From contig NZ_CPYD01000010.1 in NCBI RefSeq assembly GCF_001112925.1, positions 62,001-126,000 of the forward strand: a stretch of DNA of 64,000 bases, read 5' to 3'. Shown one piece after another: positions 16,950 through 25,208 of the stretch. Each line of letters begins with the position of its first letter. The first letter of the stretch is position 1. This stretch comes from Yersinia nurmii. GTDB lineage: Bacteria; Pseudomonadota; Gammaproteobacteria; Enterobacterales; Enterobacteriaceae. The notes under the pieces were generated by a model that was not told the DNA's origin, ran no database searches, and saw only the letters and a program-made list of their open reading frames with translations. Made by a program: the position numbers and the translations under genes.

Positions 16950-19364
16950 TTAAAGCTCTGTTCTAAAGGTAAAACCTACTTTTTCTTTAACGATAGCTGA
17001 AGGTTGCGAGATAACTTCGGAGATTAGCGCTCTTGCTCCTTTTTGCTTAAGATGTTTGGCCAAAACGCGGATGCCAGCGGTACCTGCGCCTCGAATGGCT
17101 CCATTTGCTGTAGGCGTCAGGACATAGGCTGGGTTGGTCGCTGATGCTATCAATTCTACATCTTGTTCACTGCGAAAACTGTCTGCCAGCACAATTGTGA
17201 CTATCTCACCTCTTAATCTTACGATTATATATATTTCACCCTGGCGTCTGGATTCAAGCCTACGAGCCATTATTCCTGTCACAATATGACCTACATTTGA
17301 GAGTTTCCCACGTTCGGCCTGCTCGTCTTCAGATACATCTTGAGGAATAGGACTTGTTTGATAGAGTTCACCCCATTGGGATACGGTGTTCATAATCAGT
17401 GCTCGCGATTCTTCAGTATTACTATTTAATCTCTCTGAAAGAGAGGCGGACCTGGGTGATTCTTCAACTATCTCTACTTCAAATTGTAATTCTGGGTGTT
17501 CAACCCATGAACTGTTTTCGCGGATTCTTGGTATTGTTTCTTCATATTCGTAGCTACTTAACGGTAGTTCATAAATACCTAGCGGGAGAAGTTGAGCAGC
17601 CCTTGGATTCACTTCTTCAATGATACTAGTATTGCTAGTTAAGTAATTGATATAACCAAGTTGTGCGTAATCAAATGCCGTTTTTAAATGAGCTACCGTG
17701 TTGTTGTGCCCAGCTTTAGCTATTTGCTCCTGCACGCTTTGAACTAAACGCTTTTCTGTCTCTTTATCATCAGGAAAGAATCCGGTGATGCCCATTTTTA
17801 TTATATTATCAATCACATTACCGAAAGATTCTGGATTCCAGGTTGTAACACTTCCCCCGAAGAGTAATGTAAAATCAGTCATGACTTCTAGTGTCCAATT
17901 AATACATGCGGGGCGGATCTGACGTAGTGTTCTTTCTAATAACAGTGGATATATTGAAACTTTGCAGGCTTTAGCCGTCGCAGGCAAAGTGAGTGATTGA
18001 TTATTTTTAGTGCTGTCTAAATGCGTTAATGTCAGGCTATTTGCATCCTTTATTGGTTTTTCATCATGATAGTTAACTGCTGGAGGTAAAGGACGGGCAC
18101 TACCTGAAATTTGTAGCGTCTTGCTTTTATCTCCTTTATCGAAGTATTCCTTTATATTATAAACGATACCGCTTATTTGGTTGCAGCGACCCTGAACGAT
18201 ATAGTTATAAATATTTAAGAATGGAATAGTCCAGCATAGTATAGTATTAAGTCCATCTCGCTTAGTCCATAATTGTCCACTGTCAGCTGTCAGAACAACT
18301 TTTTCAATTTCCACCGGGCTATTTGCCTTGTTTTCTATAATAATAGATGCTCCTGCTATGTCTTCAGATTCTGAACTCCATTTATAGGATATCAATGGGG
18401 AAGCACCAAGAAAAACTGTATTTAATGACTCTATATATTGAACTTGTACGGTATCACGTTTGAATTGGTATATTATCGATATTTTGTTTGCTTTAGAGGA
18501 TATCTCAAACGGATAATTAAATATATCGTCTTTGTCTTTTATCAATACACTGTCTTCTTTTTTGTCTATCTTAGGCCCATTGGTTAATGTTATTTCGAAG
18601 TCATCTTTGAACTTGCTGATGTCAAAGACAAGTAAGACCTGTTTATTTGGTAGTCTACTATCGTTCCAGTAAGAACCAAAAGAACGTGGTATGTTAAATT
18701 CAGCGCGCTTCCACACTATGCAGTTATAGTCACAAGTTAATAAATCGTTTTCATATACTTTTATACTACTTATCTGGCTTTGTAGACCAATTTTTTCTAA
18801 ATCAGTATAGTCTGTATTTTCTATTAATTGGAAATAAGGTGCTTTAAATCCGTCATTTTTATATACCTCGACTTTTATTCCTTTCGGTATTCTTATTGAT
18901 TCTATAGCGTCATTATTCAAAGGTAGTCTATCTTTCCCATTATTTCTTAGTTTTATGTTTTCTGTATATAAGTCAACATTTTCCCCCGGAGAAATACACA
19001 TGGAATCGCCAGTAAAGTGAATGAAATTATAAATGCAAGCGGCAATATCTATTTTAAATGAACTGATGGAGTCGTGTAAGTTTAGTGATTTTAGTTCATC
19101 TATATTGGTATCTTGTGTCAACGTTTGTTCTTTGCCTGAAAAACTGGAGTCTTGGTAAATTGTAACTTTCATACCTTTAGGTATTTTTATTGATGATATT
19201 TGGTCGTTAAATATATCTGATAATTCTTTTTCCATTTCTCCTTGATAGGCACATATTGACTCTCCGTTAAAGTTATCATTCTTATAAAAACATATTTCTG
19301 GTTCTATTCCTAATGCATAGAATGGCATTATTGAAAGTATTGCTATCGATTTTATTTTATTCAC
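16950..19364 (-). CDS. Predicted exported protein: two beta/gamma-crystallin-like modules plus GNAT-like C-terminus; candidate T2SS substrate
   Basis: An 804-residue protein. A signal peptide is likely at residues 1-19 (MNKIKSIAILSIMPFYALG). Two beta/gamma-crystallin-like Greek-key modules follow, about residues 20-105 and 107-205, with repeated patterns such as CFYKNDNFNGESIC, ISSIKIPKGMKVTIY and IESIRIPKGIKVEVY. Residues 206-700 are unrecognised. The last 96 residues resemble a GNAT fold: strands GEIYIIV and EIVTIVLAD, an acetyl-CoA-loop-like RGAGTAG near 758, and a final SAIVKEKVGF typical of GNAT motif B. G+C rises from 19/60 at 19201-19260 to 32/60 at 17041-17100, suggesting a mosaic gene. 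It converges on the T2SS operon and diverges from the ToxR-like gene, so I infer a T2SS substrate. Function is unknown. Confidence 0.7.
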   Translation of the reverse strand: MNKIKSIAILSIMPFYALGIEPEICFYKNDNFNGESICAYQGEMEKELSDIFNDQISSIKIPKGMKVTIYQDSSFSGKEQTLTQDTNIDELKSLNLHDSISSFKIDIAACIYNFIHFTGDSMCISPGENVDLYTENIKLRNNGKDRLPLNNDAIESIRIPKGIKVEVYKNDGFKAPYFQLIENTDYTDLEKIGLQSQISSIKVYENDLLTCDYNCIVWKRAEFNIPRSFGSYWNDSRLPNKQVLLVFDISKFKDDFEITLTNGPKIDKKEDSVLIKDKDDIFNYPFEISSKANKISIIYQFKRDTVQVQYIESLNTVFLGASPLISYKWSSESEDIAGASIIIENKANSPVEIEKVVLTADSGQLWTKRDGLNTILCWTIPFLNIYNYIVQGRCNQISGIVYNIKEYFDKGDKSKTLQISGSARPLPPAVNYHDEKPIKDANSLTLTHLDSTKNNQSLTLPATAKACKVSIYPLLLERTLRQIRPACINWTLEVMTDFTLLFGGSVTTWNPESFGNVIDNIIKMGITGFFPDDKETEKRLVQSVQEQIAKAGHNNTVAHLKTAFDYAQLGYINYLTSNTSIIEEVNPRAAQLLPLGIYELPLSSYEYEETIPRIRENSSWVEHPELQFEVEIVEESPRSASLSERLNSNTEESRALIMNTVSQWGELYQTSPIPQDVSEDEQAERGKLSNVGHIVTGIMARRLESRRQGEIYIIVRLRGEIVTIVLADSFRSEQDVELIASATNPAYVLTPTANGAIRGAGTAGIRVLAKHLKQKGARALISEVISQPSAIVKEKVGFTFRTEL

Positions 19365-19766
19365 TTACAACCTCGCTTCGTTGTTAATATATCTGATCCT
19401 TTGTTTTAAGTTATACATCAGGTGGATTGTTTTTTTATTTCTATAATTTATTATAAGGGTTTTGTAAACTATAATCTATGTCAATATATATATTGATCTG
19501 TTTGTTTTTTTTATGTTAAAAAGAGATTCTTGTGGGAATCGCTGACGTTTTTGTGTGATATATGATGTAAAATCTATTTTTCGGATTTCTATATTGAATT
19601 TTGCTCTTATGTGGTGTTTTATAGTTTATTGATTTAATGTTAGAACATTGATGGCTTTAGAATTTATGTATTTATTTCAATGCGATACTGAAACTTCTAT
19701 TGCTATGGGACAGATCTAGGCAGGCCTACAAAGCGGTATGGATATTGGAACGGAGGACTAGGACTA
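19365..19766. promoter_or_regulatory. Divergent intergenic region, exported protein / ToxR-like regulator
   Basis: 402 bp of AT-rich DNA between two divergent genes, so it must hold both promoters. T-rich runs and several TTGATT/TATAAT-like words are present, but I cannot choose a promoter. GGAGG at 19752-19756 is the ribosome binding site of the regulator. It is the natural place to look for the operator of the ToxR-like protein. Confidence 0.5.
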
Positions 19767-20435
19767 ATGGATAGGATTTTTATTGGAGATATCACTTTTA
19801 CCCCTAAGATCCGAGCGGTTGAACACGATGGGAATGAGGTAAAACTTAGAAATAAAGAGTCTGAAGTTCTTGCTCTATTGTGTGATAATTATCCAGACCC
19901 TGTATCTCGTGAGCAAATAGAAAAGACAATCTGGACTGATAGCTATGTCACGGACAATACCCTAACACAAACTATCAGTAACCTGCGCAATGCGCTAAAT
20001 GATAAAAAACATGAATTAATTATTACTATACCAAAAAAAGGATACTGTTTAGGCTTAGAGCCTAAATGGATCTTTTATAAAGATGATGAAAGTGAATTAA
20101 ACCCCACTGCGGCTGATGTAATTAAAGATGACACCCAATTGATTTCTCGTGATGTAAGAAAACCCTTCCAGTTAACACAGTTATTACTTGTTATACTTTC
20201 TTTTAGCGCGGCTTTTTATTTTTCATTTTTTTTCTTCTTTAATGAATACCAAATTAATATCTTCAAGGTGAAGTATCAGGATTTGCCGATACTTATTAAT
20301 TTGGATGAAAAGAAAGACGCAGATTTTTTAAAGCTTTATCGTAAGCATCCTAACCTTATGTTGAAAAAAAACAGTGACGGAAGCTATAACGTTTGTGGGC
20401 GAGTGGACAGTGAGTTTTTATGTACAAGAAAATAA
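19767..20435 (+). CDS. Membrane-anchored ToxR/PsaE-like transcription activator
   Basis: 222 residues. Residues 5-95 form an OmpR-type winged helix (FTPKIRAVEHDGNEVKLRN, EQIEKTIWTDSYVTDNTLTQTISNLRNAL, TIPKKGYCLGL). A linker is followed by one membrane segment (about 136-158, very Phe-rich) and a 65-residue periplasmic tail with Cys210 and Cys219. This is the ToxR/CadC/PsaE plan, in which a periplasmic signal changes DNA binding by a membrane-bound activator. The next gene overlaps by 16 bp and encodes a ToxS/PsaF-like partner. Its target may be the divergent gene or the gsp operon; that is inference. A T8 run (20226-20233) lies in the membrane-segment codons. Confidence 0.75.
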   Translation: MDRIFIGDITFTPKIRAVEHDGNEVKLRNKESEVLALLCDNYPDPVSREQIEKTIWTDSYVTDNTLTQTISNLRNALNDKKHELIITIPKKGYCLGLEPKWIFYKDDESELNPTAADVIKDDTQLISRDVRKPFQLTQLLLVILSFSAAFYFSFFFFFNEYQINIFKVKYQDLPILINLDEKKDADFLKLYRKHPNLMLKKNSDGSYNVCGRVDSEFLCTRK

Positions 20436-20914
20436 TTGGGTTTTGTGTTCTATCTGCATTTTTGGGGGGGGTTATTGGTAGTAGCTTTGGTTTCCTGTAT
20501 GCCTACTTCAATCCCATGAGCGAAATAGAGGGCTATTGGGAAGTAAACCAGTTAATTAAAACACCAGTAGACCAGTACCATCTTAATTCCAGAGTTACCA
20601 TTTTGGGACGTGAAATTGCTACCTCTGCCGATCTTTATGATGATCATGCAAACTTTAAAGTTAATCGGGAAATGTTGTTTAGAGTTTTAGACATCAAGAT
20701 GAATATCTTTAATGGAAAAGTTGTCACTATGGTTCCTGAACGGAGCAATGATGAAGAGCTAAATAATTTACTCACCGCGCCTTATGTCATAAGTTACCCT
20801 ATGTTTTTCTTATTAGATTGTAATACGGTTATTATGGAGCAATCCCAAGGCCATCCTTTGGGGACGGCAAGACTATTGAAACGTGTTAATAATATTAGCT
20901 GCAAAAATCCCTGA
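20420..20914 (+). CDS. ToxS/PsaF-like membrane partner of the regulator
   Basis: A 164-residue protein with an N-terminal membrane anchor (about residues 5-30, Gly-rich) and a periplasmic domain of about 130 residues containing Cys134 and Cys161. ToxS, TcpH and PsaF have the same plan: they bind and stabilise the periplasmic part of the upstream regulator. No sequence family is recognised, so the call rests on architecture and the 16-bp overlap with the regulator. A G8 tract at 20464-20471 lies in codons 15-18, where a length change would abolish the protein. Confidence 0.6.
   Translation: MYKKIIGFCVLSAFLGGVIGSSFGFLYAYFNPMSEIEGYWEVNQLIKTPVDQYHLNSRVTILGREIATSADLYDDHANFKVNREMLFRVLDIKMNIFNGKVVTMVPERSNDEELNNLLTAPYVISYPMFFLLDCNTVIMEQSQGHPLGTARLLKRVNNISCKNP
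20464..20471 (+). repeat. Homopolymeric G8 tract near the start of the ToxS/PsaF-like gene
   Basis: Eight G following five T, within codons TTG GGG GGG GTT. Slippage by one base would frameshift the gene after about 15 residues. Confidence 0.85.
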
Positions 20915-21058
20915 CTCCCGCTTTTATATTATAGGGTTCATAGGTTTCTTGTATGTAATTGGCGGTGTTAAATGGTGGGTTATGGAAGGGTTCTGGTAAA
21001 AAACGATATACGTTTTACCAACAAATAATTCTATATTATAAGCGCGCAAAAATAAGTT

Positions 21059-21095
21059 GTCTGGTTGATTGTCTAAATAGATTAATCAACCAGAC
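21059..21095 (-). terminator. Terminator of the minus-strand DsbA-like gene
   Basis: Twelve-bp perfect stem, GTCTGGTTGATT (21059-21070) with AATCAACCAGAC (21084-21095). On the minus strand it is followed by TTATTTTT. It lies just after the stop of the gene ending at 21107. The remaining 140 bp up to 20914 show no gene. Confidence 0.85.
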
Positions 21096-21106
21096 TCGTA
21101 ATATCT

Positions 21107-21751
21107 CTAGGGTATGGCTTCATTTAACATCTGAGTCCATCCCGCAGGATCTCCAAGATATTGTCCAGCATTAATAACCTTCATCTCACCCTTTTCATTT
21201 TGTAGAATAAAGGTCGGGAAACCTTGTCCATGTATCTTAGCTAAAAAAGCTCTGCTATTAGCAATATGCTGAGCCGTCGCTGCGCTTAAGGTTTCCTGAA
21301 ATACGTGGCTAAATGACGGTCCATCTAAACCTAGTTCTGCTGCTAACTCAATCAACACTGGCGTATCTGCGATCCGACGACCTTCAAAATAATGTGCGTG
21401 CTGAATACGATGCAACATATCTAAACCGCGTTCTGTGATTATTTCTGCCGTAAGAATAGCGGTAATTGGTGGAGCCGAGTCTAGTATGGCTGAAGTATCT
21501 TTCAGCAACCCATCGAAATAGCGATCGCCAAATGGCTGTCCGGTCAGTTCTGAAATGCGCTGGTCGTGAGGCATAACATAACTACGCCACTCTGCATTTA
21601 TCTGACGGCGGTTTTCTCCAGTCATCATTCCACCTCCGTGGAAACTGATGGAAAGCCCTGGTATGGCCTGCGCCGCTTTTACCAATGGTGCGGCGCCGTA
21701 GCACCATCCGCACAGTGGATCGAAAATGTAGTGTAATGTGGTACCGGACAT
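21107..21751 (-). CDS. DsbA-family (FrnE-like) cytoplasmic thiol oxidoreductase
   Basis: 214 residues with a thioredoxin-like DsbA fold. The N-terminal strand YIFDPLCGWCYGAAP carries a CGWC redox motif, a helical insert covers residues 60-150, and the cis-Pro loop is GQGFPTFIL near residue 178. There is no signal peptide, so it acts in the cytoplasm, unlike DsbA itself. It is downstream of the metallo-beta-lactamase-fold gene on the same strand (50 bp gap) and probably co-transcribed. The substrate is unknown. A glutathione-dependent isomerase of the same superfamily is an alternative, but the CGWC motif argues for redox activity. Confidence 0.85.
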   Translation of the reverse strand: MSGTTLHYIFDPLCGWCYGAAPLVKAAQAIPGLSISFHGGGMMTGENRRQINAEWRSYVMPHDQRISELTGQPFGDRYFDGLLKDTSAILDSAPPITAILTAEIITERGLDMLHRIQHAHYFEGRRIADTPVLIELAAELGLDGPSFSHVFQETLSAATAQHIANSRAFLAKIHGQGFPTFILQNEKGEMKVINAGQYLGDPAGWTQMLNEAIP

Positions 21752-21801
21752 ATTTATTTCCTCGTGAATGCGTTAAATGCTGCGGACCTGGTCAATCGCA
21801 A

Positions 21802-22698
21802 CTATTGTGGCCACTTCATTTCACCCTTTAGCACCTTTGCACTTAATTCCAAGCTAGATTCATCTTTCAGATTTGGATAATGTTTTTTCATCGCCGAAAT
21901 CAATTCCGCTGAATCTTTTGCTTTCGGAATTTCAGCATTTAGCGTTGTCAGATATTTTTGTGTGAAATTCACTGATTCCAGTGTTTGTGGCGCATCACCC
22001 AGGAAATGGCCAGGTACTACTGTCACTGGTTTCAATGCCTTAATCGCATCCAGTGTTTTTAACCAATTATCCCGTGATTCAACGGTTTGGTTATCTGCTG
22101 CCCACAGGTGAATATCCCCGGAAACCGCAACGCCACCGACAACGGCTTTCAGTGCCGGAATCCATACGAAAGTACGTTCTGGCGATGGGCCATCTAAACC
22201 TTCTACGCGAATTTTTTCGCCGTCAACGGTGAAACTATTGCCTACTAACGGTTGAGGTACAATGACAGTTTTTGGTGCATTATCTTTCAAAATTCCGCCC
22301 CAATACGCAATTTTACCGTCTTTTGTTTCTTTAATTTCTTCGATAGTTTGCGGTGTTGCGATCACTTTTGCCTGAGGGAAAGCTTTGGTGATGGCATCAA
22401 GGCCGAAATAAAAATCAGGATCAGATTGGCTGATATAAATGGTGGTCAACTTTTTGCCACTATCTTTGATTTTCTTAATCAGGGCTTCTGCATCATTACG
22501 TTGGAACTGAGCATCAATCAATACAACCTCAGTTTTTCCACTGATAATTTCAGAAGAAACAGGGAAAATACTCTTCTCGCCAGGGTTATACACTTCCATT
22601 TTCAGCGGTTCCGCTGCAACGGCGGTGGAAACAGCGCCGAAAGTTGCAATGCTGGCAAAAGTCATCTGTAAAAGGGTTTTAGTAAACATATTAGTCAT
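21802..22698 (-). CDS. Exported metallo-beta-lactamase-fold protein with altered metal motif
   Basis: 298 residues with a signal peptide (cleavage near AVA-AE). The fold is that of MBL hydrolases: VVLIDAQF, then the place of HxHxDH, then GDIHLW near residue 197 and VVPGHFLG near 235. At the first motif the sequence is ISQSDPDFYFG, where active enzymes have THSHPDHxxG, so all three histidines of HxHxDH are replaced while Asp remains. The two later His are kept. Zinc binding and hydrolysis may be lost or altered. It diverges from a LysR-type regulator (104 bp), which probably controls it. Confidence 0.85.
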   Translation of the reverse strand: MTNMFTKTLLQMTFASIATFGAVSTAVAAEPLKMEVYNPGEKSIFPVSSEIISGKTEVVLIDAQFQRNDAEALIKKIKDSGKKLTTIYISQSDPDFYFGLDAITKAFPQAKVIATPQTIEEIKETKDGKIAYWGGILKDNAPKTVIVPQPLVGNSFTVDGEKIRVEGLDGPSPERTFVWIPALKAVVGGVAVSGDIHLWAADNQTVESRDNWLKTLDAIKALKPVTVVPGHFLGDAPQTLESVNFTQKYLTTLNAEIPKAKDSAELISAMKKHYPNLKDESSLELSAKVLKGEMKWPQ

Positions 22699-22802
22699 CC
22701 TATTGGCTGTTAGCTGCTGGGTACGGGAATGATAATAGATTGCATAACACGCAATAAAAACCGGATAATGAGCAATTGTTTGTTGCTTAAATCGGACTAA
22801 TT

Positions 22803-23711
22803 ATGGATAGAGTAACGGCCGCAGAAGTGTTTGTAGCCATCGTCGATCGGGGCAGTATGATTGCTGCCGCAGACGCGCTAGAAATGTCCCGAGCTATGGT
22901 GACACGCTATCTGGCGCAGATGGAGCAATGGGCTGGCGCCAGATTATTGCATCGGACAACGCGTAAACTCAGTTTAACTCACGCTGGAGAAACTACTCTG
23001 GAGCGTTGCCGGAAAATGCTGGCTTTGGCTAATGAAATGGATCTGGTTGATGGGGAGGAAAGTGATGTATTGCGCGGATTACTCAGGATCAGTTGTTCCC
23101 AATCCTTAGCTCAAACTGCGCTGGGCATTGCCGTAGCGGCATTTTTGCGACGTTATCCTCAGGTTGCTATTGATTTACAGATGAATAACCGCGCTATCAA
23201 TTTGGTTGAGGAACGAATAGATCTGGCCATTCGTATTACCAATGAATTAGATCCTAATTTAATTGCTCGTCCGCTATCTACCTGTTATTCCGTGGTCTGT
23301 GCGGCTCCTTCTTATCTGAAAAGTAAGGGAATACCCCTAACGCCCCAGGATTTGGCTCTGCATAACTGTCTGACCTATTCTTATTTTGGCAAAAGTTTGT
23401 GGCATTTCGATCAGAAGGGGATTAAATCTTCGGTGCCGGTTAGCGGCAACCTGAGCGCTAATGAGTCGGTTGTACTGCTCAGCGGAGCTTTGGAAGGCGT
23501 AGGTATTACTCTTCAGCCCAGTTATTCGGCTATGCCACATATTGTCGCTGGCGATTTAGTCCAGCTATTGCCAGATTACCAACCTCAGGCAATGGGCATT
23601 TATGGTATTTATACTTCGCGGCGACAGATGCCTACAACGCTAAGAACTCTGCTGGACTTTTTAATTGAGTGGTTTGCGACCAGTGAACAATGGCAAGATA
23701 TGATGAAATAA
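22803..23711 (+). CDS. LysR-family transcription regulator
   Basis: 302 residues. The N-terminal winged helix (AAEVFVAIVDRGSMIAAADALEMSRAMVTRYLAQME) is followed by a LysR substrate-binding domain from about residue 90. It is divergent from the MBL-fold/DsbA-like pair, the usual arrangement for a LysR regulator and its target. The effector is unknown. It belongs to the AaeR/YafC-like group of short-linker LysR proteins by general look, which I cannot refine. Confidence 0.88.
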   Translation: MDRVTAAEVFVAIVDRGSMIAAADALEMSRAMVTRYLAQMEQWAGARLLHRTTRKLSLTHAGETTLERCRKMLALANEMDLVDGEESDVLRGLLRISCSQSLAQTALGIAVAAFLRRYPQVAIDLQMNNRAINLVEERIDLAIRITNELDPNLIARPLSTCYSVVCAAPSYLKSKGIPLTPQDLALHNCLTYSYFGKSLWHFDQKGIKSSVPVSGNLSANESVVLLSGALEGVGITLQPSYSAMPHIVAGDLVQLLPDYQPQAMGIYGIYTSRRQMPTTLRTLLDFLIEWFATSEQWQDMMK

Positions 23712-24052
23712 ATTGAGTGAGTAACATTCTCGAACATATTTATATTCAGGATCAGAGGAAAGCGTTATTAGTATCTTCATATACATAGCATGGGATATAT
23801 TTTTCTAACCTGATTAATTCCGCTGATCTCTGGTTTTTCTCTTGGCGTTCATGATATTTCTTTCTCGCAGAATGAGAAGATAATACTTTAATTTTATAAG
23901 GTTATGTTGATGGCCCTGCACTCGCTCTCACTCATTCTGTCATTCTCTGATACTCAATAACCCGTCGGTTTTTTTAAGCCGAGCATGAGACCTTTACATT
24001 GTTAATCCGTCAGCGTAACGGCTGAGGGATATTTTTGACTGGGAGTTTTTGT
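23712..24052 (+). promoter_or_regulatory. Long leader region of the MFS gene
   Basis: 341 bp without a gene, upstream of the transporter. It has a C/T-rich stretch (about 23920-23960), a 7-bp stem with a T4 loop at 23965-23982, and a small hairpin TCAGC/GCTGA near 24010-24025, just before the ribosome binding site GGGAG. The density of short hairpins suggests a structured 5' leader, but I recognise no riboswitch class. Confidence 0.4.
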
Positions 24053-25207
24053 ATGCCTGTTTCGTTACTGGCACTGGCGTTAAGTGCTTTTGCTATAGGT
24101 ACAACCGAGTTTGTTATTATGGGATTATTGCCGGAGGTGGCCGGTGATTTACATATTTCTATACCAACAGCGGGGTGGTTAATTAGTGGTTATGCTCTGG
24201 GCGTAGCTATTGGTGCGCCGATTATGGCGGTACTCACGGCAAAATTGCCGCGTAAAAAGACGCTATTGTTGCTCATGGTTATTTTCGTAATTGGCAACGT
24301 TATGTGCGCTTTGGCGTTCAGCTACGATTTTTTGATGCTGGCTCGCATTATTACGGCGCTATGTCACGGAGCTTTCTTCGGTATTGGTGCCGTCGTAGCG
24401 GCCAATCTGGTGCCGCCTAATCGCCGGGCTTCCGCGGTAGCATTAATGTTCACCGGACTAACGCTGGCTAATGTGTTGGGCGTACCGCTGGGAACTGCGT
24501 TGGGGCAGGTATTTGGCTGGCAATCGACTTTCTGGGTTGTGGCCGCTATTGGGCTGCTATCATTGTTCGCCCTATATTCCAAACTCCCTGATTCTCAAGA
24601 TGAAATACCTGCGGATTTACGTAAAGAAATCGCTGCGTTACGCGGGGTGGGGATTTGGCTGTCGTTGATGATGACAGTGCTATTTGCTGCCTCTATGTTT
24701 GCTCTGTTCACCTATATCGCACCGTTATTGACTGAAGTAACCAAGGTGTCTGCTTCTGGCGTCAGTTGGACGCTATTACTGATGGGGTTAGGTTTGACGC
24801 TTGGGAATATCGTTGGTGGTCGTTTAGCTGACTGGCGCTTGTCAGTGAGTTTGACCATGACCTTTTTGCTGATTGCCATATTCTCTACCTTATTTAGCTG
24901 GACCAGTTATTCATTGTTGGCAGCAGAAGTGACTTTGTTCTTATGGTCTGCTGCGGCATTTTCTGCCGTACCAGCGTTACAAATCAACGTTGTCACCTAT
25001 GGGAAAAAAGCACCTAATCTGGTTTCTACTCTGAATATTGCTGCTTTTAACGTTGGTAACGCATTAGGTGCCTGGGTCGGTGGTGTGGTTATTGCACAAG
25101 GATTAGGATTAAATGCAGTGCCTTTGGCTGCTGCATCGCTGGCACTGCTTGGGCTGTTCTTGTGTCTCTATACTTTCAGGCGTTCGCGACTCGCTGGCGT
25201 TAACTAA
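24053..25207 (+). CDS. MFS transporter, DHA1 drug-efflux type (YdhP/AraJ-like)
   Basis: Twelve-helix inner-membrane exporter of the DHA1 group. The 384-residue product has the signatures AIGTTEFVIMGLLPEVA in helix 1, GWLISGYALGVAIGAP in helix 2 and a central LTLANVLGVPLGTALG, close to E. coli YdhP. The substrate cannot be told from sequence. I chose ATG 24053, preceded by GGGAG, over an upstream TTG in the same frame. The stop is separated by one base from the stop of convergent lysR. Confidence 0.88.
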   Translation: MPVSLLALALSAFAIGTTEFVIMGLLPEVAGDLHISIPTAGWLISGYALGVAIGAPIMAVLTAKLPRKKTLLLLMVIFVIGNVMCALAFSYDFLMLARIITALCHGAFFGIGAVVAANLVPPNRRASAVALMFTGLTLANVLGVPLGTALGQVFGWQSTFWVVAAIGLLSLFALYSKLPDSQDEIPADLRKEIAALRGVGIWLSLMMTVLFAASMFALFTYIAPLLTEVTKVSASGVSWTLLLMGLGLTLGNIVGGRLADWRLSVSLTMTFLLIAIFSTLFSWTSYSLLAAEVTLFLWSAAAFSAVPALQINVVTYGKKAPNLVSTLNIAAFNVGNALGAWVGGVVIAQGLGLNAVPLAAASLALLGLFLCLYTFRRSRLAGVN

Positions 25208-25208
25208 G

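Noticed and set aside
17399-17623. 74-codon plus-strand frame inside the crystallin-GNAT gene
   Set aside because: It is antisense to an intact long gene with no ribosome binding site; treated as a shadow.
16950-19364. Shiga/RIP-type N-glycosidase toxin domain at the C-terminus
   Set aside because: The catalytic pattern is not visible, and the RGAGTAG loop plus final VGF fit a GNAT fold better.
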